Shown: positions 15,851 to 25,418 of the stretch, piece after piece
Layout: every line of letters starts with the position of its first letter
Position numbering within the stretch: the stretch's first letter is position 1
From: Pseudomonas moraviensis
GTDB taxonomy: Bacteria > Pseudomonadota > Gammaproteobacteria > Pseudomonadales > Pseudomonadaceae
NCBI RefSeq assembly: GCF_900105805.1
Contig: NZ_LT629788.1
Coordinates: 1,240,001 to 1,304,000, forward strand
Reading direction: 5' to 3'
DNA length: 64,000 nt
The notes under the pieces: model-generated
The model's database searches: none
What the model saw: the letters and a program-made list of their open reading frames with translations, nothing else
Told to the model about the DNA's origin: nothing
Translations under genes and position numbers: made by a program

Positions 15851-16867
15851 ATGAACGGATTTCGACGGTTACTGGCTGCCAGCGTGGCCACCTTTGGTTT
15901 GCTGACGTCAGCGCAATCGCTGCAGGCTGCACAAGCGCCGATCCACTTTGCCGACCTGAACTGGGAAAGCGGCAGCCTGATCACCGAGGTGTTGCGGATC
16001 ATCGTCGAGAAAGGCTACGGCTTGCCGACCGATACCTTGCCGGGCACGACCATTACCCTTGAGACCGCGCTGGCCAACAACGACATTCAGGTGATCGGCG
16101 AAGAGTGGGCGGGGCGCAGTCCGGTCTGGGTCAAGGCTGAGGCAGAAGGCAAGGTCGTCGGCCTTGGCGATACCGTGAAAGGCGCCACTGAAGGCTGGTG
16201 GGTGCCGGAATACGTGATCAAGGGCGACCCGGCCAAAGGCATCAAGCCGCTGGCGCCGGATCTGCGCAGTGTCACGGATCTGAAGAAGTACAAGGATGTG
16301 TTCAAGGACCCGGAAAGCCCGGGCAAGGGTCGTTTCCTCAACAGCCCGATCGGCTGGACCTCGGAAGTGGTCAACAAGCAGAAGCTCACGGCGTATGGCT
16401 TGCAGGACGATTTCACCAACTTCCGCAGCGGCTCGGGTGCCGCGCTGGATGCCGAAATCAGCTCTTCGATTCGTCGCGGTAAACCGGTGTTGTTCTATTA
16501 CTGGTCGCCGACGCCACTGCTTGGCAAATTCAAACTGGTGCAGCTGCAAGAGCCACCGTTCGATGCCGAAGCGTGGAAGACGCTGACCGACGCTGATAAT
16601 CCCAATCCGAAACCGACCCGCTCGCTGGCATCGAAGCTGTCGATCGGCGTATCGACGCCATTCCAGAAACAGAATCCGCAAATTGCCGAGTTCTTCAGCA
16701 AGGTTGATTTCCCGATCGAGCCGTTGAACAAAGCGCTGGCGGATATGAGCGATAAACACACCGCGCCTCGTGAGGCGGCGGTGGCGTTCATGAAAGCGCA
16801 TCCGGATGTGTGGCAAGCGTGGCTGCCCAAGGATGTGGCCGACAAGGTGACGGCTGATCTGAAATAA
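15851..16867 (+). CDS. ABC transporter substrate-binding protein, glycine betaine/choline type (OpuAC family)
   Basis: A 338-aa periplasmic binding protein with signal peptide MNGFRRLLAASVATFGLL ending near LQAAQA. The mature part starts with FADLNWESGSLITEVLRIIV, the usual opening of OpuAC/ProX-type domains, and contains IGEEWAGRSPVW and PVLFYYWSPTPLLG, stretches with the aromatic residues that cage quaternary ammonium groups. No permease or ATPase gene is adjacent, so it would deliver to a transporter encoded elsewhere. The exact ligand (betaine, choline, carnitine or other) is not determined. Confidence 0.88.
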   Translation: MNGFRRLLAASVATFGLLTSAQSLQAAQAPIHFADLNWESGSLITEVLRIIVEKGYGLPTDTLPGTTITLETALANNDIQVIGEEWAGRSPVWVKAEAEGKVVGLGDTVKGATEGWWVPEYVIKGDPAKGIKPLAPDLRSVTDLKKYKDVFKDPESPGKGRFLNSPIGWTSEVVNKQKLTAYGLQDDFTNFRSGSGAALDAEISSSIRRGKPVLFYYWSPTPLLGKFKLVQLQEPPFDAEAWKTLTDADNPNPKPTRSLASKLSIGVSTPFQKQNPQIAEFFSKVDFPIEPLNKALADMSDKHTAPREAAVAFMKAHPDVWQAWLPKDVADKVTADLK

Positions 16868-16959
16868 CGCGAACAAAGTACCGCACCGCCGACCGGTCGT
16901 GCACCGGCAAAAAATCCGACTACGATGGTTTGTTCAAATCCCTTTGAAGGATTTCAACC

Positions 16960-17400
16960 ATGACCTTTGTGTTGGCTCAATGGCTGGTGACGGTCTTCGC
17001 GGCAATCGGCCTGATGCACGTGTATTGGGCGTTGGGTGGGCAATGGGCGGCTGCGGTGGTGGTGCCGCAGGTGCCGGTGTCTGGCTTCGTCGCCACTGTG
17101 CGCCCAGCGTTCAAGCCTTCAGGCTGGCTGACTCTGTTAGTTGCCGCTGCGCTGTTGGTGATCGCGGCGCTGGTTTGCATGCGGGTCGGTTGGGGAGTGC
17201 CTGCGGTGCAGCACAAGGCACTGCAGTGGGTCATCAGCGCGATTGCGTTACTGATGTTTGCCCGAGCGATCGGTGATTCGAATCTGGTCGGTTTTTTCAA
17301 GGAAGTGAAGGATTCGCGATTCGCACGGCTGGATACCTGGGTGTATTCGCCGTTGTGTGCGCTGCTGGGGGCGGGGTTGTTGGCGGTGGCCTGGGTCTGA
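16960..17400 (+). CDS. DUF3995 family membrane protein
   Basis: A 146-aa integral membrane protein with four predicted transmembrane segments (first about residues 5-25 with GLMHVYWALGGQW, then about 60-78, 90-105 and 125-144). The HVYWALGG block and the closing DTWVYSPLCALLGAGL match the DUF3995 family. Function unknown. A single gene. Confidence 0.85.
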   Translation: MTFVLAQWLVTVFAAIGLMHVYWALGGQWAAAVVVPQVPVSGFVATVRPAFKPSGWLTLLVAAALLVIAALVCMRVGWGVPAVQHKALQWVISAIALLMFARAIGDSNLVGFFKEVKDSRFARLDTWVYSPLCALLGAGLLAVAWV

Positions 17401-17433
17401 GCTGATCCGGGATTTGCAACGACCCGACTGGCC

Positions 17434-17511
17434 TCTTCGCGAGCAGGCTTGCTCACACATGGCAACGCATCTCAAAAATGTAGGAGTGAGCCTGCTCGCG
17501 ATGGCGGCGTC
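17434..17511. repeat. REP copies between the DUF3995 gene and the mrp operon
   Basis: A degenerate inverted copy (TCGCGAGCAGGCTTGCTCA) near 17437 and a good copy TGTAGGAGTGAGCCTGCTCG at 17480. They lie between convergent genes. Confidence 0.8.
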
Positions 17512-17529
17512 ATAGCCACCGCCAAAATC

Positions 17530-17892
17530 TCAGCTTCCGCTCTCGGTCTGGCGGCTACTGACCTCAGCTGGCACATCATCCCCAGCCATACGTTTGCGAA
17601 ACAGCGCTGCCCGCGCCAGCAGCAACGTCGTCACCGGCACGGTGATCGCCAGCAAAACCGGAATCAGCCAGGCATGCACTACCGGCCCGGATTTCAGTGC
17701 TGAAAAGCAGATGATCGACGCCAGTGCCACACACCATGCCCCGATTGTCGAGGCTAGTGCTGGCGGGTGCATGCGCTGGAAGTAGTCCTTCATGCGCAGC
17801 AACCCGGTCGCGCCCAGCAGGGTAAAAACGCCGCTCAGCACCAGCAGAGCCGCCACCGGGATCTCGACCCATAGAGACAATTCGGCATTCAT
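17530..17892 (-). CDS. mrpG: Mrp-type Na+/H+ antiporter subunit G
   Basis: A 120-aa membrane protein with three transmembrane segments. The block LGATGLLRMKDYFQRMHPPA is the signature of the MnhG/PhaG/MrpG family. It is the last gene of the six-gene mrp operon; its ATG overlaps the stop of mrpF by 4 nt (ATGA). The Mrp complex exchanges cytoplasmic Na+ or K+ for protons at the inner membrane and is important for pH and salt tolerance. Confidence 0.93.
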   Translation of the reverse strand: MNAELSLWVEIPVAALLVLSGVFTLLGATGLLRMKDYFQRMHPPALASTIGAWCVALASIICFSALKSGPVVHAWLIPVLLAITVPVTTLLLARAALFRKRMAGDDVPAEVSSRQTESGS

Positions 17893-18167
17893 TCGATCAC
17901 CTCGCCACGCAACAGGAATTTCGCCAGGGCAAACGAGCCGACAAAGCCGAACAGTGCGATCAGCAGCGCCGCTTCGAAGTAGGTATCACTGGCGTAACGG
18001 ATACCCAGGGTCAGCATCATCAACATGGCGACGATGTACAGATAATCCAGCGCCAGAACCCGATCCTGAGCTGACGGGCCTTTGAACAACCGAACCAGGG
18101 TCAAAGCCATCGCCATACAGTACAGAAACAATGTCAGCAGGATCGCATTCGACAGTAATGGGCTCAT
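17889..18167 (-). CDS. mrpF: Mrp-type Na+/H+ antiporter subunit F
   Basis: A 92-aa subunit with three transmembrane helices. FKGPSAQDRVLALDYLYI in the first loop and FEAALLIALFGFVGSFALAK near the end are typical for MnhF/PhaF. It overlaps mrpE and mrpG by 4 nt each. All Mrp subunits are needed for a working complex. Confidence 0.93.
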   Translation of the reverse strand: MSPLLSNAILLTLFLYCMAMALTLVRLFKGPSAQDRVLALDYLYIVAMLMMLTLGIRYASDTYFEAALLIALFGFVGSFALAKFLLRGEVIE

Positions 18168-18652
18168 TCGAAAATCTCCATCAACGGTCGCTCGTAAGTG
18201 CTCTTGAAGTGCTCGATGAATTGCGCTTCATCGTCCAGATCCCAGACGTGCAACAAGAGAACGCTGCGATCCAGCGCCAGTTCCGACCATACAGTGCCGG
18301 GCACCACGGTGCAGATCATCGCCAGTGCCGCCAGACCGTGGGCATCGCGCAGGTCCAGTGGCACTTTGATGAAGCATGATCGCGGTGGGCGGCGTCCGGC
18401 GTTGAGTACGCCCCAGGCGACGATCAGGTTGGACATGATCACGTCACGGCCGACCAGGAAGAACAGGCGCAGGATGGCCATGGGGTTACGGATGCGCGCG
18501 CGTTTAGGTCGCAGCTTGCGCATCATCAGCGGCGCAGCGAACCCCAGAGCGGCGCCGAGCAGCAGGTTGCCCGGGCTGACCGACAGGTTCAGGGTCAGCC
18601 ACAGAATCCACAGGGCCAGCGATAACCAGGGAGCCGGAAACAGTCGGTTCAT
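18164..18652 (-). CDS. mrpE: Mrp-type Na+/H+ antiporter subunit E
   Basis: A 162-aa subunit E: two or three N-terminal transmembrane helices (SLALWILWLTLNLSVSPGNL), a central RDVIMSNLIVAWGVL segment and a soluble C-terminus with CTVVPGTVWSELALD, the conserved VPGT block of MnhE/PhaE. It overlaps mrpD and mrpF by 4 nt. Confidence 0.93.
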   Translation of the reverse strand: MNRLFPAPWLSLALWILWLTLNLSVSPGNLLLGAALGFAAPLMMRKLRPKRARIRNPMAILRLFFLVGRDVIMSNLIVAWGVLNAGRRPPRSCFIKVPLDLRDAHGLAALAMICTVVPGTVWSELALDRSVLLLHVWDLDDEAQFIEHFKSTYERPLMEIFE

Positions 18653-20328
18653 GGCTGCACCTCGAGCATGTCGGCTCTGGCCTGCGGGCTCGGCACCGCG
18701 CGCGTGCCAAGGACGGCCAGCACATATTGCTGCGGATTGTTCAGCGCATCGGCCGTGGCCTGGGTGTAGCGCAGCAGCGGTTCAGCCTTGAAAGTCAAAG
18801 CGATGCTCAGCCCCAGTAGCAGGAAAATCGGCGCGCATTCAAGTTTGCGCAGCAATGGCGATGGCCGTTCTTCCGGCGTCCAGAAGCGCTGGATACCGAG
18901 GCGCGAAAAGGCCATCAGGGAGGCCAGGCCGGTCAGGATCAGCAGGGCCAGCAATCCCCACGCGCCGGGAGACAGCGGCGCCTCGGTGCCAAGCCCCAGC
19001 GGGTTGAGCAATGCGCCGATCAGGCCGAGCTTGCCGATGAATCCGGACAGCGGTGGCATGCCGATGATCAACAGTGCGCAGGCAATGAAGCTCAAACCGA
19101 GAAACGCCATGGTCCACGGGATGACTTGGCCGACCACGGCTTTCTGCTCGTCGTCGAGGTTGATGCCCTTGGGCGGTTGCAGCGATTCCTGCGGACGCGG
19201 CAGCAGTTCGCTTTCGTCTTCCAGTGGGATTTCGTTGGCCGAGCGCGAGCGTTCGATCAGTTCAGCCAGCAGGAACAGTGCGCTCAGCGCCAGGGTCGAG
19301 CTGACCAGATAGAACAGCGCAGCGCCGATCAGGTTCGGCTGCGCGAAGCCGATTGCCGAGAGCAAAATGCCCGCCGACACCAGAATGCTCAGGCTGGCCA
19401 TGCGCTCCAGACGCTGTGCGGCGAGGATCGCCAACCCTGCGCAAGCCATGGTCGCCATACCGCCGTAGATCAGCCAGTCGCCGCCGAAGAAAGCCGAGGC
19501 GCCGGCCTGACCGGAAAACAGCAGGGTCCACAGGCGCAGGAGGGTGTAGACGCCGACCTTGGTCATGATCGCGAACATCGCTGCCACCGGCGCGCTGGCC
19601 GAGGAATAGGCCGGCACCAGCCAGAAATTCAGCGGCCACATGCCAGCCTTGGCCAGAAACGCTACCGCAAGAATCCCCGCCCCCGCATGCAGCAAACCAC
19701 GATCGGCTTCCGGCACCAGCGGGATCTTCATCGCCAGATCGGCCATGTTCAGCGTGCCGGTCACCCCATAGATCAACGCCGCGCCGATGAGAAACAGCGA
19801 CGAGGCCAGCAGGTTGATCGAGATGTAATGCAATCCTGATGACACCCGCGCGCGGCCGGATCCATGCAGCAACAGGCCGTAGGAGGCGGCGAGCAACACT
19901 TCGAAGAACACGAACAGGTTGAACAGGTCCGCCGTCAGGAAGGCGCCATACAGGCCCATCAGCTGAATCTGAAACAGTGCGTGGAAACTCGAGCCGGCGC
20001 CGTCCCAGCGGGCCATGGCGAAGAGCAGGGCACTGACGCCGATGATCCCGGTCAGCACCAGCATCAGTGCCGACAGGCGATCAACCACAAGGACGATGCC
20101 GAACGGGGCCTGCCAGTTGCCCGGCAGGTACACGCCGATGGAGCCGGGCACGCCAGTGGTCTGGGTCCATTGCAGCAGCATTACCGAAATGAACAGGCCG
20201 ACGAGGCTGGAGAACAGGTTGATTTTCGCCTTCAGCGGCCGGTGCTTCTCGCCCAGCATCAGCATGATCGCGGCGGTCAGCAGCGGCAGCAGGATCGGTG
20301 CGGCGATCAGGTGAGTCATTGCCATCAT
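18649..20328 (-). CDS. mrpD: Mrp-type Na+/H+ antiporter subunit D
   Basis: A 559-aa polytopic protein homologous to NuoM/NuoN proton-pumping subunits of complex I. Blocks such as FFEVLLAASYGLLLHGSGRA, AFLAKAGMWPLNFWLVPAYS (with the key lysine) and GMPPLSGFIGKLGL are conserved in this family. About residues 355-400 form a charged, hydrophilic insert (ERSRSANEIPLEDESELLPR). It overlaps mrpC and mrpE by 4 nt. Confidence 0.93.
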   Translation of the reverse strand: MMAMTHLIAAPILLPLLTAAIMLMLGEKHRPLKAKINLFSSLVGLFISVMLLQWTQTTGVPGSIGVYLPGNWQAPFGIVLVVDRLSALMLVLTGIIGVSALLFAMARWDGAGSSFHALFQIQLMGLYGAFLTADLFNLFVFFEVLLAASYGLLLHGSGRARVSSGLHYISINLLASSLFLIGAALIYGVTGTLNMADLAMKIPLVPEADRGLLHAGAGILAVAFLAKAGMWPLNFWLVPAYSSASAPVAAMFAIMTKVGVYTLLRLWTLLFSGQAGASAFFGGDWLIYGGMATMACAGLAILAAQRLERMASLSILVSAGILLSAIGFAQPNLIGAALFYLVSSTLALSALFLLAELIERSRSANEIPLEDESELLPRPQESLQPPKGINLDDEQKAVVGQVIPWTMAFLGLSFIACALLIIGMPPLSGFIGKLGLIGALLNPLGLGTEAPLSPGAWGLLALLILTGLASLMAFSRLGIQRFWTPEERPSPLLRKLECAPIFLLLGLSIALTFKAEPLLRYTQATADALNNPQQYVLAVLGTRAVPSPQARADMLEVQP

Positions 20329-20669
20329 TCTTTAGGCTCCCGGCCGTCGACATGGTCGGTGCCGGTCAAGCCGCGCGAAGCGAGCAATACGACAAGAAAC
20401 AGCGCGGTCATGGCGAAGCTGATGACGATCGCCGTCAGTACCAGCGCCTGGGGCAGCGGGTCGGTGTAGTGCAGCAGATCCTGGGTCACGCCGTCCTTGA
20501 TCACCGGCTCTTTGCCGATGAACAGGCTGCCCATGCTGAAAATGAACAGGTTGACCGCGTAGGACAGCAGGCACAGGCCCATGACCACCTGAAAGGTACG
20601 CGGCCGCAGGATCAGCCAGACCCCGGACGCGGCGAGAATGCCGATGGCGATTGCGATGACTTCTTCCAT
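20325..20669 (-). CDS. mrpC: Mrp-type Na+/H+ antiporter subunit C
   Basis: A 114-aa NuoK-like subunit with three transmembrane helices: MEEVIAIAIGILAASGVWLI, VVMGLCLLSYAVNLFIFSMG, and PQALVLTAIVISFAMTALFL, the last holding the conserved LTAIVI motif. Its ATG overlaps the stop of the mrpA gene by one base, and its own end overlaps mrpD by 4 nt. Confidence 0.93.
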   Translation of the reverse strand: MEEVIAIAIGILAASGVWLILRPRTFQVVMGLCLLSYAVNLFIFSMGSLFIGKEPVIKDGVTQDLLHYTDPLPQALVLTAIVISFAMTALFLVVLLASRGLTGTDHVDGREPKE

Positions 20670-23587
20670 CAGACGGCTCCTTTGCTGGCGACGGACTTGG
20701 GCAGCGATGCTGTCTTGTGACCACGCACCGATTGGTGGGCGAGGGCGGTGAGGATCAGCAGCGTCGATCCGACCACTACGGCGTACACGCCGATGTCGAA
20801 GAACAGCGCGCTGGCGATATGGATATCGCCGAGCAACGGCACGCTGATGTGCCAAGTGTGGGTGGTAAGGAACGGATAGCCGACCAGCATCGCACCGAGA
20901 CCGGTGGCGGTCGCGAACAGCAGCCCGGTGCCCATCCAGCGCAGTGGGCGCAGGCTCATCTGCGCCTCGACCCACTGGGTACCGGCAACCATGTATTGCA
21001 GAATGAACGCGACCGACATCACCAGCCCGGCGACAAAACCGCCGCCCGGTTGATTGTGTCCACGCATGAACAGGTAGAACGACACCACCAGCGCGACAGG
21101 CAGCAGCAGACGGACCAGCACCGCCGGGACCATCATGAAGCCAAGTGCCGTGTCGCTGGCCGAACGCGGGTTGACCAGATCGGTAACCACGTCCGGTGCC
21201 AGCAGGCGCTGCTGGGCCGGCAACTGCAGGCTTTCCTTGGGCGGGCGGAAGCGGCGCAGCAGGGCGAATACGGTGAGCGCCACGGCGACCAGGACGGTGA
21301 TTTCGCCGAGGGTGTCGAAGCCACGGAAGTCCACCAGCATCACGTTGACCACGTTGCTGCCGCCGCCCTCGGGCAGGGCGCGACTGAGGTAGAACGAGGA
21401 AATGTGGTTAGGCGTCTGTCGGGTGAGCATGGCGTAGGACAGCAGGGCCATGCCGGCGCCGACGGCAACCGAGAGCAGCAAGTCGCGCAGACGCCGAATC
21501 CGCGCCTTGCGCAGGCTGCCCGGCAATGGCGAAACTTCTTCGATACGTCGCGGCAACCAGCGCAGGCCAAGCAGAATCAACACCGTGGTTACCACTTCGA
21601 CCGCCAGCTGCGTCAGCGCCAGATCCGGCGCCGAGAACCAGACAAAGGTCACGCAGGTCATCAAGCCACAGACGCTGACCATCGTCAGGGCGGCGAGACG
21701 GTGATACTTGGCTTGCCACGCGGCGCCAAGCGCACAGGCAATCGCCAGCAGCCACAGGGTCACGAAGACAATCGAACCGGGGATTTTCGGCCGGTCGCCC
21801 CAGCTCAGGCTGCTGTGCAGCATCGGGATCAGACCAGCGAAGACGGCGGCCAATACCATCAGAAAGAGCTGCATCTGCAAACGTTTGGTGCCGAGTCGAC
21901 GCTCGACACGCCGGGCGATGCGCATCATCACGACCAGACTGCGCTCGAACAGCCGCTTGCCGTTGAAGCGGCCCACCAGCGGCGGGTACTTGAAGCGGCC
22001 GAGCTTGAACTGCTTGCGCAGCAGCAGATACAGGACGATGCCACCGGACATGGCGATCAGGCTCATGATCATCGGTGCGTTCAAGCCGTGCCAGATGGCG
22101 AGGCTGTATTCCGGCAACTCACCACCAACAACCGGCAGTGCCGCAGCGGCAAGCAATGGCCCGACAATCTGCGCCGGGAAAATCCCCACCAGCAGGCAGG
22201 TGAAGACCAGCAGCTCCACCGGCGCGCGCATCCAGCGCGGCGGTTCGTGCGGGGTGTGCGGCAGATCGGTAGCGGTGGGGCCGAAGAACACGTCGACCGT
22301 GAACCGCAGCGAATAGGCGACGCTGAACATGCCGGCGATGGTCGCGACGATCGGCAGGCTGGTTTCGACCCACGCGGTGGCGTTGATGAACACGGTTTCG
22401 GCGAAGAACATTTCTTTCGACAGGAAACCGTTGAGCAACGGCACGCCGGCCATCGAGGCACTGGCGACCATGGCCAGCGTCGCCGTATAGGGAATCAGTT
22501 TGATCAGACCACTGAGTTTGCGGATGTCACGGGTGCCGCTTTCGTGGTCGATGATGCCGGCGGCCATGAACAGAGAGGCTTTGAACGTGGCGTGATTGAG
22601 GATGTGAAAAACCGCGGCGACCGCGGCCAGTGAACTGTTCAGGCCCAAGAGCAAAGTGATCAGGCCCAGATGGCTGATGGTCGAATAGGCCAGCAAACCT
22701 TTGAGATCGTTCTGGAACATCGCGCAGTACGCGCCGAGCAACAGCGTACAGGCGCCGGCACCGCTGACGATGTAGAACCATTCTTCACTGCCCGACAGCG
22801 ACGGCCACAAACGTGCAAGGAGAAAAACCCCGGCCTTGACCATGGTCGCCGAGTGCAGATATGCCGAGACGGGAGTCGGTGCCGCCATCGCGTGGGGCAG
22901 CCAGAAATGAAACGGAAATTGCGCGCTTTTGCTTAGCGCGCCGATCAGAATGAGTGGCAAAAGAACGGGGTAGAGGGCATGTGCGCGAATCAGATCACCG
23001 GCGGCCAGGACCTTGTCGAGGTCGTAGCTGCCGACGACATGGCCGAGAATCATGACCCCCGCCAGCAGGCATAACCCGCCGGCACCGGTGACCATCAGCG
23101 CCATATAGGCACCGCGTCGCGCATCGGCGCGGTGGTGCCAGTAGCCAATCAGCAGGAATGAGAAGAGGCTGGTCAGCTCCCAGAAAAACACGATCTGAAT
23201 CAGGTTGCCAGAGATCACCAGACCGAGCATGGCGCCCATGAATGCCAGAAAAAACGCGAAGAAACGCGGCACCGGATCGTCCGGCGACATGTAATAACGA
23301 GCATACAAAGAGACGAGTGTGCCGATGCCCAGCACCAGCATCGAAAACAGCCAGGCGAAGCCGTCCATGCGCAAAATGAAGTTCAGCCCCAGGCTGGGCA
23401 ACCACATGAATTCTTCGCGGATGACGCCGCCGTGGGCGATTTGCGGGTACAGCATCGCGACCTGAACGGTGCCGATCAAGGCAACCAGGCCCGCCAGCAG
23501 CGATTCGGCATTACGCGCATTGTGCGGCAGCACAGCTGCCAGACAGCTGCCAATGAATGGCAGAAGCAGTAGAACTATCAGGGACAT
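20669..23587 (-). CDS. mrpA: Mrp-type Na+/H+ antiporter subunit A, fused to subunit B
   Basis: A 972-aa protein, first gene of the operon. The N-terminal about 500 residues are NuoL-like (GNLIQIVFFWELTSLFSFLL; AKSAQFPFHFWLPHAMAAPT; SATMVKAGVFLLARLWP). A MrpA-specific C-terminal region follows, and the last about 170 residues are a full MnhB domain (FYLFMRGHNQPGGGFVAGLV). The A-B fusion explains why six rather than seven genes make the complex and is the usual arrangement in proteobacteria (Pha/Sha type). It is the main cation and proton channel-bearing subunit. Confidence 0.94.
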   Translation of the reverse strand: MSLIVLLLLPFIGSCLAAVLPHNARNAESLLAGLVALIGTVQVAMLYPQIAHGGVIREEFMWLPSLGLNFILRMDGFAWLFSMLVLGIGTLVSLYARYYMSPDDPVPRFFAFFLAFMGAMLGLVISGNLIQIVFFWELTSLFSFLLIGYWHHRADARRGAYMALMVTGAGGLCLLAGVMILGHVVGSYDLDKVLAAGDLIRAHALYPVLLPLILIGALSKSAQFPFHFWLPHAMAAPTPVSAYLHSATMVKAGVFLLARLWPSLSGSEEWFYIVSGAGACTLLLGAYCAMFQNDLKGLLAYSTISHLGLITLLLGLNSSLAAVAAVFHILNHATFKASLFMAAGIIDHESGTRDIRKLSGLIKLIPYTATLAMVASASMAGVPLLNGFLSKEMFFAETVFINATAWVETSLPIVATIAGMFSVAYSLRFTVDVFFGPTATDLPHTPHEPPRWMRAPVELLVFTCLLVGIFPAQIVGPLLAAAALPVVGGELPEYSLAIWHGLNAPMIMSLIAMSGGIVLYLLLRKQFKLGRFKYPPLVGRFNGKRLFERSLVVMMRIARRVERRLGTKRLQMQLFLMVLAAVFAGLIPMLHSSLSWGDRPKIPGSIVFVTLWLLAIACALGAAWQAKYHRLAALTMVSVCGLMTCVTFVWFSAPDLALTQLAVEVVTTVLILLGLRWLPRRIEEVSPLPGSLRKARIRRLRDLLLSVAVGAGMALLSYAMLTRQTPNHISSFYLSRALPEGGGSNVVNVMLVDFRGFDTLGEITVLVAVALTVFALLRRFRPPKESLQLPAQQRLLAPDVVTDLVNPRSASDTALGFMMVPAVLVRLLLPVALVVSFYLFMRGHNQPGGGFVAGLVMSVAFILQYMVAGTQWVEAQMSLRPLRWMGTGLLFATATGLGAMLVGYPFLTTHTWHISVPLLGDIHIASALFFDIGVYAVVVGSTLLILTALAHQSVRGHKTASLPKSVASKGAV

Positions 23588-23736
23588 AGGCTTCTAATCT
23601 GCGGAAGTTTGTGAAGCATCATACGTGCCAGCTCCCCGATCACCAAACGCGAGGATGTCTCAGAATCCTACAAAGTAGTCTGGAATTTTGTGTTTAGCGT
23701 TGTTTCAGAGACGGATTTGATGCCGCAAAAGTCCTC

Positions 23737-23804
23737 ACCGCGAGCAGCTCACTCCTACAATTTGCAACGCGTTCACCTGTAGGAGTGCGCCTGCTCGCGA
23801 TAGC
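23737..23804. repeat. REP pair, outward-facing
   Basis: GCGAGCAGCTCACTCCTACA near 23740 and TGTAGGAGTGCGCCTGCTCG near 23779, arranged tail to tail, upstream of mrpA and downstream of the DMT transporter gene. Confidence 0.8.
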
Positions 23805-23833
23805 TATTTATCGTGCAAGGCAGATTCCCGATC

Positions 23834-24769
23834 TCAACCAAGCGTTTCCTGCTCCAGTTCATCCTGCGTTTGAACAACCTTACCCTTGGTCTTCAACTCA
23901 CTGACAATCACCGCTGCAACAATCAACCCGGCCCCAACCAGCGCAATCGCCGGCAAACGCTCTCCGGCAATTCGTCCGACGATCCCGGCCCACACCGGTT
24001 CACCTGCGTAGATCAACGTTGCCCGAGTCGGTGAAACGCTCTTCTGCGCCCAGTTCATTGCCACCTGAATCGCTGCACTCGCCGCGCCCAGGCCCAGAGC
24101 CGTCGCCAGCAACAACCAGGAAAAGTCCGGAATCACTTCACCGGTCGGGATTACCAGCAGGAACGACAACATCGCCGTGACCGCCAGTTGCACCACCGTC
24201 ACCCGGCGCACATCGACCTGCCCGGCGAAGGTGCTGATCAAAATGATTTCGGCAGCAATCGCCACGGCGCTGATCAATGTCGCAATTTCTCCGGGACTGA
24301 AGTTCAACGCCGCCCCCGAAGGGCCCGACAACAGCATCAGCCCGGTAAACGCCAACATGATCCCGATACTTGGCATCAGCCCCGGTCGCCGTCCCAACAC
24401 CAGCCATTGCAGCAAGGGCACAAAAGGCACATACAGTGCGGTAATGAACGCCGACTGGCTGCTTGGAATCGTTTGCAACCCGACTGTCTGCAAGCCGTAG
24501 CCGAGCATGATCGCCACGCCGATGAACGACCCCGCCTTGACCTCGAACACGGTCAGCTCCCGCAAGTGACGCCAGGAAAACATTGCGACGATTGCCGCCG
24601 CTGCTGCAAAGCGCAGGCCGACGAAAAACATCGGGCCACTGACCGTCATGGCATGCTGCACAAGCAGAAACGTGCCGCCCCAGATCATGGTAATCAGCAC
24701 CAGCACGCACTCGGCTTTGCTGAAGCGGGAGAAGCGGATGCGGGAAGAAGAATTGTTCGGCGACATCAT
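23834..24769 (-). CDS. DMT-superfamily (EamA) transporter
   Basis: A 311-aa membrane protein with ten predicted helices in two EamA repeats (first from ECVLVLITMIWGGTFLLVQH, second from GEIATLISAVAIAAEIILIS). Such proteins export amino acids or other metabolites. The first of two tandem ATGs (24769) has AAGG just upstream. It is divergent from an XRE-cupin regulator whose start is 86 nt away, a very common pairing in which the regulator controls the exporter. Confidence 0.88.
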   Translation of the reverse strand: MMSPNNSSSRIRFSRFSKAECVLVLITMIWGGTFLLVQHAMTVSGPMFFVGLRFAAAAAIVAMFSWRHLRELTVFEVKAGSFIGVAIMLGYGLQTVGLQTIPSSQSAFITALYVPFVPLLQWLVLGRRPGLMPSIGIMLAFTGLMLLSGPSGAALNFSPGEIATLISAVAIAAEIILISTFAGQVDVRRVTVVQLAVTAMLSFLLVIPTGEVIPDFSWLLLATALGLGAASAAIQVAMNWAQKSVSPTRATLIYAGEPVWAGIVGRIAGERLPAIALVGAGLIVAAVIVSELKTKGKVVQTQDELEQETLG

Positions 24770-24854
24770 GACCTTGCGCACTGTAAAAGAGAGGCCGCAC
24801 AATGCCGCCAACGTTGCGCAGTATACTGCCCAACCCCACCGAGTGAGCAATATA

Positions 24855-25418
24855 GTGCACAAAGATTCGACTCAGCGAGCCTCCGTCCTGCAACACGTCA
24901 GCCAGAATGTCCGACGTCTGCGCCATGCTGCGGACATGAGCCAGGCCGCGCTGGCGGAAAAATCCGGGGTGAGCCGACGCATGTTGGTGGCGATCGAGGC
25001 CGGCGAGAAGAATGTCAGCCTGACCACGCTTGATCGCGTCGCCGAAGCGCTGGACGTGGCCTTCAGCGATCTGATTCAAGCCCCCGATGCGCGCGACCCG
25101 AGCCGGATCAACGAGGTTGCCTGGGCGGGCGCGATTACCGGCAGCAGGGCCGTGCTACTGTCCAAGGCCACCGCGACCCGCGAAGTCGAGCAATGGGAGT
25201 GGTGTCTGCAACCGGGCGAGGTCTACCCGTCGCAACCAGACGCCGATGGCTGGAGCGAGCAAATCTACGTATTCGAAGGCTGTTTGACGCTGATGCTCGG
25301 CGATCAGCCGCAGCACATCAATAAAGGAGAGTTTTTCATGTTCGCCAGCAATCAGCCGCATTCTTATCGCAACGATGGCGAAGTCGCAGCGTGGTTCGTG
25401 CGTAATGTGGTGATCTGA
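24855..25418 (+). CDS. XRE-family regulator with cupin domain
   Basis: A 187-aa regulator: N-terminal helix-turn-helix (NVRRLRHAADMSQAALAEKS, GVSRRMLVAIEAGEKNVSL) and a C-terminal cupin sensing domain from about residue 105 (QWEWCLQPGEVYPSQP, EQIYVFEGCLTLMLGD, KGEFFMFASNQPHSYRN). The start is taken as GTG 24855, since the HTH begins soon after. It is divergent from the DMT exporter, its likely target, and is directly followed by an FAD-protein gene. Confidence 0.87.
   Translation: MHKDSTQRASVLQHVSQNVRRLRHAADMSQAALAEKSGVSRRMLVAIEAGEKNVSLTTLDRVAEALDVAFSDLIQAPDARDPSRINEVAWAGAITGSRAVLLSKATATREVEQWEWCLQPGEVYPSQPDADGWSEQIYVFEGCLTLMLGDQPQHINKGEFFMFASNQPHSYRNDGEVAAWFVRNVVI

Noticed and set aside
20717..22633. 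Long plus-strand open frame of 638 codons
   Set aside because: It runs antisense through the clear mrpA gene; it is rich in H, R, Q and D with no fold and is explained by the high-GC codon usage of mrpA.
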